Assembly (NCBI GenBank): GCA_905215965.1
Contig: CAJMSD010000002.1
Span: forward strand, 1-64,000
Direction: 5' to 3'
Length of the DNA stretch: 64,000 nt
Source of the DNA: an uncultured bacterium
GTDB taxonomy: Bacteria; Bacillota; Clostridia; Oscillospirales; Ruminococcaceae
Below the pieces are notes generated by a model, which worked only from the letters and a program-made list of their open reading frames with translations, was not told the DNA's origin and ran no database searches. This document shows, in pieces, positions 44,066 to 52,477 of this stretch (its first letter is position 1; the number at the start of each line of letters is the position of its first letter). The translations under genes were made by a program, and so were the position numbers.

Positions 44066-44500
44066 ATGAAAGATACCATTTGCCTGATTGCAGGCATTGT
44101 CGGCGGATTTATCGCAACGCTTCTCGGTGGCTGGGATTCTGCTCTTGCAACTCTTATAGTATTCATGGGCATTGATTTTGTGACAGGTATCGTGACTGCG
44201 GCAATGGGCAAATCCAAACACAGCGAAAGCGGCACACTCAACAGCACAGCAGGCTGGGTTGGTCTTGCGAAAAAGTTTTGTATTCTGCTTATGGTAGTGG
44301 TCGGCGTGAGAATCGATATTCTCATTGGCACAAACTACATCAGAGATGCAGTCTGCATCAGCTTTTGCCTGAACGAACTGCTTTCCATTATCGAGAATAC
44401 AACACTTATGGGAATCCCTTTCCCGCCTGCATTCAAAAAAGCAATTGATGTTCTGCAAACCAAGGTAGGCAGAACCGAAGATGAAAAGGAGGACAAATAA
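44066..44500 (+). CDS. Holin (phage_holin_4/Cph1 type)
   Basis: 144 residues with hydrophobic segments near the N-terminus (ICLIAGIVGGFIATLLGG; ALATLIVFMGIDFVTGIVTA) and centre (FCILLMVVVGVRIDILIG). FMGIDFVTGIVTA is the signature of this holin family. It makes the membrane hole that releases the amidase. It overlaps nothing but abuts the amidase gene. Confidence 0.9.
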   Translation: MKDTICLIAGIVGGFIATLLGGWDSALATLIVFMGIDFVTGIVTAAMGKSKHSESGTLNSTAGWVGLAKKFCILLMVVVGVRIDILIGTNYIRDAVCISFCLNELLSIIENTTLMGIPFPPAFKKAIDVLQTKVGRTEDEKEDK

Positions 44501-45415
44501 ATGGCTATTTTAAGACCTGATACATCAACTACTCTGAACGGAGTGAAAATCAACGAGTATTTACTCACAAAACATAACCCCAATAGAATCGATATGCCCT
44601 CTGTTTCAATGGAGGGCAAAGTTATCGGCGTAACAGTCCACAATACCGACTGGATTTCTGTGGCAAGCGGAACAACCCCTGCGGAGCAGTATACAAGAGC
44701 AACCGTCAATGGAAATATGAAAGATGTCAGAGTGCATTATTACGTTGACAATACTTGTGCATGGCAGAATCTGCCTCTATCCTTAAGTGGCTGGCACGCC
44801 GCTGACGGAAGCGGTAACGGCAATCGCAGAACAATTGCGATCGAGTGCATTATGTCATCTGCGTATAACGACAGAGATAAGAAATCCGAGGACAACTGTG
44901 CAAGACTTGCCGCAGCACTTCTAAAGAAATACAATCTTGACATCAATCACCTTTATACCCACACGCATTGGTTAAATGTCCGTGACGGAAAGTCCGGCAG
45001 CGTAGACTACCTTAATACTGCAAGAAATCCCTACAAGATGTGTCCCGCATACATTCTGCCTCATTGGGCAGCTTTCAAAGCTAAGGTGCAGTCTTATCTC
45101 AATTCGGGTTCTACACCGACAACCCCTGCACCTGCAAAACAGCTTTATCGAGTAAGAAAGTCATGGACTGATGCTAAGTCGCAGATTGGTGCTTTCTCTT
45201 CTCTTGAAAACGCAAAGAAAGCCTGCAAGGCGGGATATGCTGTTTTTGACAGTAATGGCAAGCAGGTGTATCCTGCAAAGAAGTCCGTTGATGAGGTTGC
45301 CCGTGAAGTCATTCAGGGTAAATGGGGTAATGGTGCGGAACGTAAGAAACGTCTTACCGAGGCAGGTTATGACTACAATGAAGTGCAGAAGTGTGTCAAT
45401 GCTCTCATGAAATAA
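44501..45415 (+). CDS. Endolysin: amidase with SPOR-like and Cpl-7 domains
   Basis: 304 residues. N-acetylmuramoyl-L-alanine amidase (Amidase_2): His47 (VTVHNTD), Glu of TIAIECIM, and HTHWLN plus the Cys of KMCPAYIL provide the zinc ligands and catalytic residues. A Thr/Pro linker leads to a SPOR-like repeat (RVRKSWTDAKSQIGAFSSLE) and a C-terminal Cpl-7/CW_7 cell-wall domain (SVDEVAREVIQGKWGNG). It cuts the peptidoglycan stem peptide at lysis. Last lysis gene; a terminator follows. Confidence 0.92.
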   Translation: MAILRPDTSTTLNGVKINEYLLTKHNPNRIDMPSVSMEGKVIGVTVHNTDWISVASGTTPAEQYTRATVNGNMKDVRVHYYVDNTCAWQNLPLSLSGWHAADGSGNGNRRTIAIECIMSSAYNDRDKKSEDNCARLAAALLKKYNLDINHLYTHTHWLNVRDGKSGSVDYLNTARNPYKMCPAYILPHWAAFKAKVQSYLNSGSTPTTPAPAKQLYRVRKSWTDAKSQIGAFSSLENAKKACKAGYAVFDSNGKQVYPAKKSVDEVAREVIQGKWGNGAERKKRLTEAGYDYNEVQKCVNALMK

Positions 45416-45436
45416 AATATCTCTTGATTCAAAGAA

Positions 45437-45485
45437 AGCCATTGTATCCTTGACGAATTGTCCCGGATGCAATGGCTTTTTTATT
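45437..45485 (+). terminator. Terminator after the lysis genes
   Basis: Strong 13-bp stem with one G-T pair: AGCCATTGTATCC (45437-45449) and GGATGCAATGGCT (45465-45477), then seven T residues. It ends the late operon. Confidence 0.85.
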
Positions 45486-45495
45486 TTTCACAAAA

Positions 45496-45525
45496 GGGTA
45501 CGAATTCAACGCATTTATTTAGACT
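45496..45525 (+). promoter_or_regulatory. Promoter-like motif, copy 2 (recombinase operon)
   Basis: GGGTACGAATT...CATTT.TTTAGACT, 25 of 30 positions identical to 4363-4392. It lies 17-22 bases before the start of the HTH/zinc gene, so the -10-like TAGACT is close to the translation start. Confidence 0.6.
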
Positions 45526-45541
45526 ATATGGTTGAGGTGAA

Positions 45542-45910
45542 ATGATCATGAATATCAGACAAAAAGCTCAGATAGAAACAATGAAAAAGCAAGGATGTAC
45601 AATCCGGAAAATCAGTAATGAATTAAATGTGCCTGTCGGAACAATCAAATCGTACTTATCACGCAGGAAATCTTTTCGACAATGTGAGTGCTGTGGAAAA
45701 TCACTTTCCATTACAAGTGCTCATATAAAACGTTTTTGCAGTGACAAATGCCGCATGAAATGGTGGCGTGAAAACAAAGAAGTTTCACTGAAAATGACAA
45801 AAAAAGTTTGCCCTGTTTGTAATCAGATATTTCTTTCTTATCCGAGCAAGCAACAAGTTTATTGTTCCAGACAATGTTCCGGAAAGGCAAGGTGGAAAAA
45901 TGAATCGTAA
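45542..45910 (+). CDS. HTH plus zinc-finger protein of the recombinase module
   Basis: 122 residues (the ATG at 45548 is an alternative with GAGGTGAA better spaced). Sigma-region-4/Sin-like HTH at 8-45 (IRKISNELNVPVGTIKSYLS). Two Cys-rich units follow: CECCGKSLS...HIKRFCSDKC and CPVCNQIF...YCSRQC. This combination stands beside multi-recombinase modules in Clostridia elements. It probably activates or cooperates with the recombinases. Overlaps the next small gene by 11 bases. Confidence 0.75.
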   Translation: MIMNIRQKAQIETMKKQGCTIRKISNELNVPVGTIKSYLSRRKSFRQCECCGKSLSITSAHIKRFCSDKCRMKWWRENKEVSLKMTKKVCPVCNQIFLSYPSKQQVYCSRQCSGKARWKNES

Positions 45911-46070
45911 TATCATCATCTATCAGGTTATGGTTGAAATTATCAAAACCTGGCTTCGTTCAGGAAAGATCTCAAGAAAAGATTATACGGAAATGAACAC
46001 AAAAATGGCTGAAAAATACGGCATATCTTTGTCGGGTATATTCGTTGATAAATCTGAAAATCCATGCTAA
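45900..46070 (+). CDS. Small SHOCT-like protein
   Basis: 56 residues, too short for most gene finders. MNRNIIIYQVMVEIIKTWLR followed by a SHOCT-type helix pair (SGKISRKDYTEMNTKMAEKY). Small proteins like this lie just before serine recombinases in Clostridia mobile elements and may be cofactors. AAGGTGG precedes the ATG. Coupled to both neighbours. Confidence 0.75.
   Translation: MNRNIIIYQVMVEIIKTWLRSGKISRKDYTEMNTKMAEKYGISLSGIFVDKSENPC
46030..46043 (+). repeat. 14-bp direct repeat, left copy
   Basis: TGTCGGGTATATTC, inside the SHOCT-like gene. The same 14 bases recur at 48997-49010, just after the second recombinase gene. The two copies flank the paired recombinase genes. Confidence 0.65.
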
Positions 46071-46097
46071 TATGGTATCTGAAAGGAGGAGGTTTAC

Positions 46098-47411
46098 ATG
46101 GAACGTTTGATACAAAAAATAGAACCTTCTGTTGATATTTCACATAAATTACAAAACGTTGCCGCTTATGCACGAGTATCAAGTGGTAAAGATGCCATGC
46201 TGCATTCCCTTTCTGCTCAGGTAGGATATTATTCCGAACTGATTCAAAGTAATCCGGAATGGAGATTCTGCGGCGTATTTGCAGATGAAGCAATTACAGG
46301 AACGAAAGAGTCAAGACCTGAATTTCAAAAAATGCTTGCTGAATGCAGAAAAGGTAAAATAGATCTTATCATTACAAAGTCTATCAGTCGATTTGCAAGA
46401 AATACCATAACCGTTCTCGAAACTGTAAGAGAATTAAAAATGTTAGGGATTGATGTTTATTTTCAGGAGCAAAATATTCACAGCATTTCAGCTGATGGCG
46501 AACTGATGCTTTCCATTTTATCTTCCTATGCACAAGAAGAAAGTTTTTCTGCCAGTGAAAATCAAAAATGGAGAATCAGAAAAGATTTTGAACAAGGCAA
46601 AATCTGCAATATACGAATGTTAGGTTATCGCAGAACGACAAATGGCAGTCTGGAAATAGTGGAATCAGAAGCTGAAATCGTCCGATTTATTTTTTTAAAC
46701 TATCTAAGTGGAAACGGAAAACTATTGATTTCCAATAAGCTGAATGAAATGGGAATTGCTACGATCAACGGCTGTGAGTGGACTACTGCAGATATCCATA
46801 GGATTTTGCAGAATGAAAAATATGCCGGAAATATGCTTTTACAGAAACGCTTTCGGGAAAATCATTTGACAAAGAGAATGATAAGAAATGACGGTCAGCT
46901 GCCAAAGTATTTTGTAGAAGAAAGTCATCCTGCAATCATAGAAAAAAGTATTTTTGATGCTGTTCAAAAGAAACTGGAAGAACAGCGTCAGCGATTTTCC
47001 TCTTCAAAATCTGTTGTCTCATATCCGTTTACAGGAAAAATACAATGTACCTGTTGCGGAAAAAACTATCGGCATAAAATAACCGCAACAGGTAATGTCT
47101 GGATCTGTGCAACTTACAATACAAGAGGCAAAAAATATTGTCCCACAGCAAAACAAATTCCTGAAAGTACGCTGATCTCTGTTTGCTGTGAGATACTGAG
47201 CATTACTGAATTTGATGCAAATATCTTTGAAAATCAAGTTGAAAAAATTCTTGTTCCCGTACCAAACAAATTGATTTTTCAATTAACAAACGGGAAATGC
47301 ATAAATACCACATGGAAAGACCGTTCCCGTTCTGAAAGCTGGACAGAGGAAAAACGTGCTGCCGCTGCTGAATCATCAAAAACAAGGAGATGGAGAAAAT
47401 GCCAAAAGTAA
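46098..47411 (+). CDS. Large serine recombinase 1
   Basis: 437 residues; AAAGGAGGAGG before the ATG. Catalytic Ser28 (YARVSSG) with the resolvase core (DLIITKSISRFARNTITVLE). Recombinase domain at about 165-265, zinc-ribbon region (CTCCGKNYRH ... CATYNTRGKKYCP) near 320-350. Shorter C-terminus than typical large serine integrases. The second recombinase starts inside the end of this gene. Together they probably carry out integration and excision. Confidence 0.92.
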   Translation: MERLIQKIEPSVDISHKLQNVAAYARVSSGKDAMLHSLSAQVGYYSELIQSNPEWRFCGVFADEAITGTKESRPEFQKMLAECRKGKIDLIITKSISRFARNTITVLETVRELKMLGIDVYFQEQNIHSISADGELMLSILSSYAQEESFSASENQKWRIRKDFEQGKICNIRMLGYRRTTNGSLEIVESEAEIVRFIFLNYLSGNGKLLISNKLNEMGIATINGCEWTTADIHRILQNEKYAGNMLLQKRFRENHLTKRMIRNDGQLPKYFVEESHPAIIEKSIFDAVQKKLEEQRQRFSSSKSVVSYPFTGKIQCTCCGKNYRHKITATGNVWICATYNTRGKKYCPTAKQIPESTLISVCCEILSITEFDANIFENQVEKILVPVPNKLIFQLTNGKCINTTWKDRSRSESWTEEKRAAAAESSKTRRWRKCQK

Positions 47412-48973
47412 CAAAAATTCCGCCAAGATTAAATCCTGCCACTTTTGCACCTTTGGAGAGTGTTGAAAAACGAAAAGTTGCAGGATATGCAAGAGTTTCA
47501 ACTGATTCAGAAGAACAAAAAACTTCCTATACTGCTCAAGTGGATTACTATACGAAATTCATTAAAGAACGGATCGATTGGGAATTTGTCGGAGTTTATA
47601 CAGACGAAGGCATCAGTGCAACAAACACCAGGCACAGAGAAGGATTCAACAGAATGATTGCAGATGCTCTTAACGGCAAAATTGATCTGGTCGTAACAAA
47701 AAGTGTCAGCAGATTTGCCAGAAATACTGTAGATTCTCTTACAACGATTCGCAAACTGAAAGAAAAAGGCGTTGAAGTATTTTTCCAAAAAGAGAATATT
47801 TACACGCTGGACTCCAAAGGAGAATTACTGCTTACTATTATGTCAAGTTTATCTCAGGAAGAAAGTCGGTCTATTTCAGAAAATGTTACCTGGGGTCAGC
47901 GAAAGCGTATGGCTGACGGCAAAGTATCTCTTCCTTATTCGCATTTTCTTGGCTATCGAAAAGGAAAAGACGGTATTCCTGAAATTGTTCCTGAAGAAGC
48001 TGAAATTGTGCGATATATCTACCGTTCTTTTATGGAAGGAAAAACACCAAACCATATTGCAGAATGTCTGACATTCAAACATGTACCAACTCCGGCAGGA
48101 AAAGAGATATGGTCACCATCCACTATAGAAAGCATTCTGACAAATGAAAAATATCGTGGTTCAGCATTGTTACAAAAAAGCTTTACCGTTGATTTTCTAA
48201 GTAAGAAAAAGAAAATCAACGAAGGCGAACTGATGCAATACTATATTCCCGAATCACATGAAGCAATTATTCCACCGGATGAATTTGAACTTGTTCAGGC
48301 AGAATATACACGCAGAAAAAGAATTGGAAGAGCCTACAACAGCAAAAGCATTTTCTCTGCCAAACTGGTATGTGAATGCTGTGGCGGATATTTTGGTTCA
48401 AAAATATGGCATTCGACAAGTAAATACCGCAGAACAGTATGGCAATGCAACGGAAAGTTTAAAAATGGTAAAAAGTGTATGACTCCGCATTTATATGAAT
48501 CACACATCAAAGAAAAATTTTTAACTGCAATGAATCAGGTTCTTGCAAACAAAACTGAAATCATTGAAAACTGCTTGTTGTTTAAAGAAACATTTTCCAA
48601 CACAGCTATGATTGAAGAGAAAATCGAAAATATTCAAAAGCAAATGGAACAGCTGACAAAACAAATCAGAATGCTGATCCAAAAACAAAGCATAACGCCA
48701 ATAAAAAGTGAAGATTACTACAGACAATATGATGGGCTTGTTATATCGTTTGGAAAACTAAAATTCAAACAAGATACTCTTATTCAAAAACAGGATGAAA
48801 TGGAAAACAAACTGAAATTCATCATGGATTATATAGAATTTCTAAAATCACAGGAAAATCTGATCATCGAATTTTCCGAAACACTTTGGTTCAGAGCAGT
48901 TGATCAGGTAACCGTCTGCACAGATGGCAAAATGATCTTTGCTTTTAAAGATGGTTCAAAAATCAAGGTTTAA
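47399..48973 (+). CDS. Large serine recombinase 2
   Basis: 524 residues from the ATG at 47399 (AAGGAG nine bases upstream). Catalytic Ser34 (YARVSTD), resolvase core GKIDLVVTKSVSRFARNT, recombinase domain, zinc ribbon CECCGGYFG...CNGKFKNGKKC, and a coiled-coil C-terminus (about 410-480) as in TnpX/TndX-like integrases. It is the fuller of the two and thus the main candidate for attP x attB recombination. The gene lies at the right end of the prophage. Confidence 0.93.
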   Translation: MPKVTKIPPRLNPATFAPLESVEKRKVAGYARVSTDSEEQKTSYTAQVDYYTKFIKERIDWEFVGVYTDEGISATNTRHREGFNRMIADALNGKIDLVVTKSVSRFARNTVDSLTTIRKLKEKGVEVFFQKENIYTLDSKGELLLTIMSSLSQEESRSISENVTWGQRKRMADGKVSLPYSHFLGYRKGKDGIPEIVPEEAEIVRYIYRSFMEGKTPNHIAECLTFKHVPTPAGKEIWSPSTIESILTNEKYRGSALLQKSFTVDFLSKKKKINEGELMQYYIPESHEAIIPPDEFELVQAEYTRRKRIGRAYNSKSIFSAKLVCECCGGYFGSKIWHSTSKYRRTVWQCNGKFKNGKKCMTPHLYESHIKEKFLTAMNQVLANKTEIIENCLLFKETFSNTAMIEEKIENIQKQMEQLTKQIRMLIQKQSITPIKSEDYYRQYDGLVISFGKLKFKQDTLIQKQDEMENKLKFIMDYIEFLKSQENLIIEFSETLWFRAVDQVTVCTDGKMIFAFKDGSKIKV

Positions 48974-48987
48974 TGCATATAAATTTG

Positions 48988-49027
48988 AAAGTCTGCTGTC
49001 GGGTATATTCCGATTGGCAGACTTTTT
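48988..49027 (+). terminator. Terminator after recombinase 2, with 14-bp repeat in its loop
   Basis: AAAGTCTGC and GCAGACTTT form a perfect 9-bp outer stem, an inner TCGG/CCGA stem is nested, and six T residues follow. The loop contains the second copy of TGTCGGGTATATTC (48997-49010). Confidence 0.75.
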
Positions 49028-49032
49028 TCTGT

Positions 49033-49171
49033 AAAGAAACGCTTTTTTGACCAAAGAAACGGCAAATCTAAAAAAATGCAACCATAGCAAAAAAATGCAA
49101 CCTTTTGACATCCGTTTCGTTGCTCTCACTCATTCGTTTCTTTGCTTATTTTCTGCTCTCCAAAGAAACGG
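49033..49171. repeat. Repeat cluster at the prophage right end
   Basis: AAAGAAACG occurs at 49033 and 49053 and inside CAAAGAAACGG at 49161; its inverse CGTTTCTTTG is at 49134-49144 and a half copy CCGTTTC at 49112. AAAAAAATGCAACC is present twice, 49070 and 49089, 19 bases apart. Non-coding; may be recombinase-binding sites at attR. Confidence 0.6.
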
Positions 49172-49235
49172 AAATCCATTTTTCAGATGCTTCTTTTCAT
49201 AGCAAAAAGTACGTATTTTCGGAATTTTATGGGTA

Positions 49236-49271
49236 TAAAAAAACGGAACGACTTTTGTATCAATCGTTCCG
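49236..49271 (-). terminator. Terminator of the tRNA gene
   Basis: On the minus strand CGGAACGA (49271-49264) pairs with TCGTTCCG (49251-49244), followed by seven T residues. Directly downstream of the tRNA. Confidence 0.8.
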
Positions 49272-49279
49272 TTGAGATT

Positions 49280-49356
<77 letters not shown>

Positions 49357-49528
49357 ACAAATAGCAATGTCTTTTTAAGACTTTATTATTATATCACAGA
49401 GCGGAAACAATGTCAATAGCAATTTATAAAAAAAGCAATTACCACATATACATTGCTAATTTAGCACGGATTTATGTTGATATTCAACAATCAAAATGCC
49501 TTCTGATACGGAAATATATTAATATAAA
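49357..49528. other. Intergenic spacer between tRNA and ABC permease
   Basis: AT-rich, without genes. The tRNA promoter should lie just right of 49356, but I see no clear -35/-10 pair. Confidence 0.35.
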
Positions 49529-51721
49529 TTAATACTGATTTTGCGTTTTTATTATGATTTTCCAAATTGCAGCAGCGATCAAACCAAGCAGCGGTATCAA
49601 GATCTGCACTATTGAAAATCCGTTTATCATAACAGTCACGGTCAGCAGCGAATTAAATCCGATATTCACCATAAACTTCGCACCGAGCAGATAAATAATT
49701 ATCGGCAGCGCAAAAACGGCAAAATTTATAAGAACAGCCGACATCGCATTTCTGCATTTTAGAGATATCCACAGTATTATCAAGGATACGCCGATCATCG
49801 AAATAATTCTCAAAAGAGCTATCAAAGCTGCGTATTGCAGCACGCTGAGATCTAACGGAAAATCCGCAAAATCCATTATGCTTCCGATCGAAGCCGACAG
49901 TCCGCTGTGTCCGTAATATGCCGAGATCGTATGAGCGTATGGAATTATCCACAGCAAGGCTGCCGCTGCTCCGTAAACCGCGGCGGTAAGGATATTCCTT
50001 TTCATATACTTTTTTCTGCCCGAGCTTGTGGCGTTGATAATACTGCTCATTTTGTACTTGTTGTCGTTTGCGATCAGCGGAGAGATCAGAAAAATACACA
50101 TCAGCACTGCCGCAAGAGCATACTTCATATCGTCGCCGTAGCCTGTCTTTCCAAAGGCTCTCTTATAGCCCGTATCGTAGAAGATCTGCGCGCTGTCATT
50201 ATCCTTGACCTGTTCGACCCTCTCCCTGAACGAATAAAATCCGGTACTCGGAGCATACTGCTTATAAAGCTCGTTCAGCTCGGGAGAATAAGTATCGCTC
50301 TGCGACAAAGCCTCGATCTGCGCCTGTATATCGTCAAATCTTTGAAGCTCGCTGTCACAGAATCCAAGAGCTTCATTAGTGATCTCGCCCTCGTGATTCT
50401 CGCAGTAATACCGATAGTAAACGTCCGCTACATCGTATTTTTTGTAGAAGCTCTGGTTCATAACTCCGGCTGCCGCAAAAAACGCTATTATCACAATTAT
50501 CCCCTTTTGCAGGATAAGCGACTTATATAATGTATAGAACGCCTTTGAGTGCACCTTTTTTCCTTTGCCCGACCTGAATTTAAAGCCTATCCTGCGGAAC
50601 TCCAGATTGCGCTTTTTGGAGTAGATAAACGCCGCCAGTCCCGCAGACAGAAGAGAGATCACCGCAACAGCTCCGACCGAGGTCGGAATAAGCGGCACAG
50701 GGTACTCCCAGAAGTTAATATTTTTGTAATTGCAGAAGATCTCGTTTACCTTTGTAAGAGAAACAAGATTTACATAACGGAAAATACTGTAGATCGACAG
50801 CGGATGTATCTTTACGTAAGCCGCTCCCTCCGCAACCAGCAGAACCGCCGATATACCGTAAAACGAGACCGTATTTTTCGTATTCACCGCGATAAGGGAC
50901 AAAACTGCTCCGACGGCAAAAACCGCGATAAATTTAAACAATATGTATAAGGCGAGATATCCTGCAACACTTATTTTAAGATTACAGCCGATAAATCCGC
51001 TGAGCGACTGCACAGGACGCGAAAGGTCTCCCAGGCCGTAAATATTTGCGGCGATAATAAGATTCTCGCAGTACAGCAGCAATACAGCTCCGAAAACCGC
51101 AGTCATCAATGCCGCAAGCTTAGTCAGCAGCAGATATCCGCGTCCTCTTTTCAGCGAAAAAAGCAGTCCCGACATTCCTTGCTCCCTGTCCGATATCATC
51201 AGCGACAAAACGGCAAAAAGCAAGATAAATCCGCATAAAATGTCCGTAAAGCTGTTGTCCGTCGCAAGAATGATACCCTTAGATACGTCAAAAACAGGCT
51301 GAACGTCCTGCATTCCCTTATATGCCGGAGGAGTTTTAACGATGCTCCGATAATTGAAGGTATCGGGCTTTGCAAAAAGAGAAATTCTCGTCATGGATTC
51401 CGCCTGAGCGTCAATATTTTCCAAATATTCGTCATAGGTGATTATCTGTTCGCACTCGCTGCGAAGCTCATTAACGGCGTCCCAATTATAAATATGCTCG
51501 CCTGAAAAATCGCTGTATTTTTCATCGAGCCATTGAAACCTCTCCTCATCGGTCATACCCGAAAGCTCGGAGAAGATCGCCTTATAGTCGGACGGCGGAG
51601 CTTCCCCGGAATTTGCGGTTCTGAACATCAGATAAGCGTTAAGTACAAACACCGCGGCAATTATCAGCAAGAACACCCTGCTGCCGAACAGCTTTTTCAA
51701 CTCGGTCGATAGCGCCCTCAT
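49529..51721 (-). CDS. ABC-2 type transporter permease
   Basis: 730 residues. The N-terminus is cytosolic then membrane (KKLFGSRVFLLIIAAVFVLN), followed by a long extracytoplasmic segment (about 35-155). Several further membrane segments come next (e.g. ILCGFILLFAVLSLMISDRE; LAALMTAVFGAVLLLYCENL), with a second half of the same design after KKVHSKAFYTLYKSLILQKG. The double layout resembles fused ABC-2 or bacitracin-type exporters. Its start overlaps the ATPase stop (ATGA), so the pair forms one transporter. Confidence 0.85.
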   Translation of the reverse strand: MRALSTELKKLFGSRVFLLIIAAVFVLNAYLMFRTANSGEAPPSDYKAIFSELSGMTDEERFQWLDEKYSDFSGEHIYNWDAVNELRSECEQIITYDEYLENIDAQAESMTRISLFAKPDTFNYRSIVKTPPAYKGMQDVQPVFDVSKGIILATDNSFTDILCGFILLFAVLSLMISDREQGMSGLLFSLKRGRGYLLLTKLAALMTAVFGAVLLLYCENLIIAANIYGLGDLSRPVQSLSGFIGCNLKISVAGYLALYILFKFIAVFAVGAVLSLIAVNTKNTVSFYGISAVLLVAEGAAYVKIHPLSIYSIFRYVNLVSLTKVNEIFCNYKNINFWEYPVPLIPTSVGAVAVISLLSAGLAAFIYSKKRNLEFRRIGFKFRSGKGKKVHSKAFYTLYKSLILQKGIIVIIAFFAAAGVMNQSFYKKYDVADVYYRYYCENHEGEITNEALGFCDSELQRFDDIQAQIEALSQSDTYSPELNELYKQYAPSTGFYSFRERVEQVKDNDSAQIFYDTGYKRAFGKTGYGDDMKYALAAVLMCIFLISPLIANDNKYKMSSIINATSSGRKKYMKRNILTAAVYGAAAALLWIIPYAHTISAYYGHSGLSASIGSIMDFADFPLDLSVLQYAALIALLRIISMIGVSLIILWISLKCRNAMSAVLINFAVFALPIIIYLLGAKFMVNIGFNSLLTVTVMINGFSIVQILIPLLGLIAAAIWKIIIKTQNQY

Positions 51722-52458
51722 TTTTTCATCTCCCCGTAATACTGCATATAGAGATTTTCAAGAGTTTTCTCTCCGTCCTGCACCTTTTCGGTAAGCTCCG
51801 CGATAGTGCCGCTGTCAATGAGATGTCCCTCTTTTATAAATAGTATCTCCTTTGCGATAGATTCAATATCGGAAACAATGTGCGTTGAGATAATGATTAT
51901 TTTATCCTTGCTCAGCTCCGAAACCATTTTGCGGATTATCACACGCTGCTTCGGGTCAAGACCTGCCGTCGGCTCGTCAAGAATGATAAGATCGGGATCT
52001 CCGAGCAGAGCCGCCGCAATAAGAACTCTCTGCTTCATACCACCCGAAAAGCCGCCCATTTTTTTATCTATGCTTTCGGTCAGCTCCACACGCTCAACGA
52101 TCTCGGGTATCTCCTTTGCCGCAGTTTTCTTGTCAAGGCATTTCAGCGCGGCAATATAATTCAAAAAAGTATGAGCCGTCATGCTCTCGTAAAGATTCTG
52201 CTGCTGCGGCATAAAACCGAGGCGGCTGCGGAACTTATCCTTTAAAGCCTTTGTTTCTTCGTTGTTCCAGAGAATTTTACCACCGTCCTTATCGGGCAGA
52301 AGATTGTCCGTAATAACGTTCATCAGCGTAGATTTTCCCGCACCGTTCGGCCCGAGAAGACCGTAGATACCGTTGGTGAATTCATAGGAAAAATCGCAAA
52401 GCGCGTGTTTCTTCCTGCCGTAGTGTTTGTTGATTTTTTTCAGTTCAAGCTTATTCAT
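51718..52458 (-). CDS. ABC transporter ATP-binding protein
   Basis: 246 residues from the ATG at 52458 (TAGGAGGAAAACA upstream). Walker A GPNGAGKST (36-44), signature FSGGMKQR, Walker B LIILDEPTAGLDP and the switch His (ISTHIVSDIE). NatA/BcrA-type exporter ATPase, paired with the permease that follows. The lipoproteins upstream may be its substrates' sensors or partners; the substrate is unknown. Confidence 0.93.
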   Translation of the reverse strand: MNKLELKKINKHYGRKKHALCDFSYEFTNGIYGLLGPNGAGKSTLMNVITDNLLPDKDGGKILWNNEETKALKDKFRSRLGFMPQQQNLYESMTAHTFLNYIAALKCLDKKTAAKEIPEIVERVELTESIDKKMGGFSGGMKQRVLIAAALLGDPDLIILDEPTAGLDPKQRVIIRKMVSELSKDKIIIISTHIVSDIESIAKEILFIKEGHLIDSGTIAELTEKVQDGEKTLENLYMQYYGEMKK

Positions 52459-52477
52459 TGTTTTCCTCCTAAAATAG

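Noticed and set aside
49033..49171. CRISPR array
   Set aside because: The repeats are only 10-14 bases with irregular spacing and mixed orientation; no spacers of constant length.
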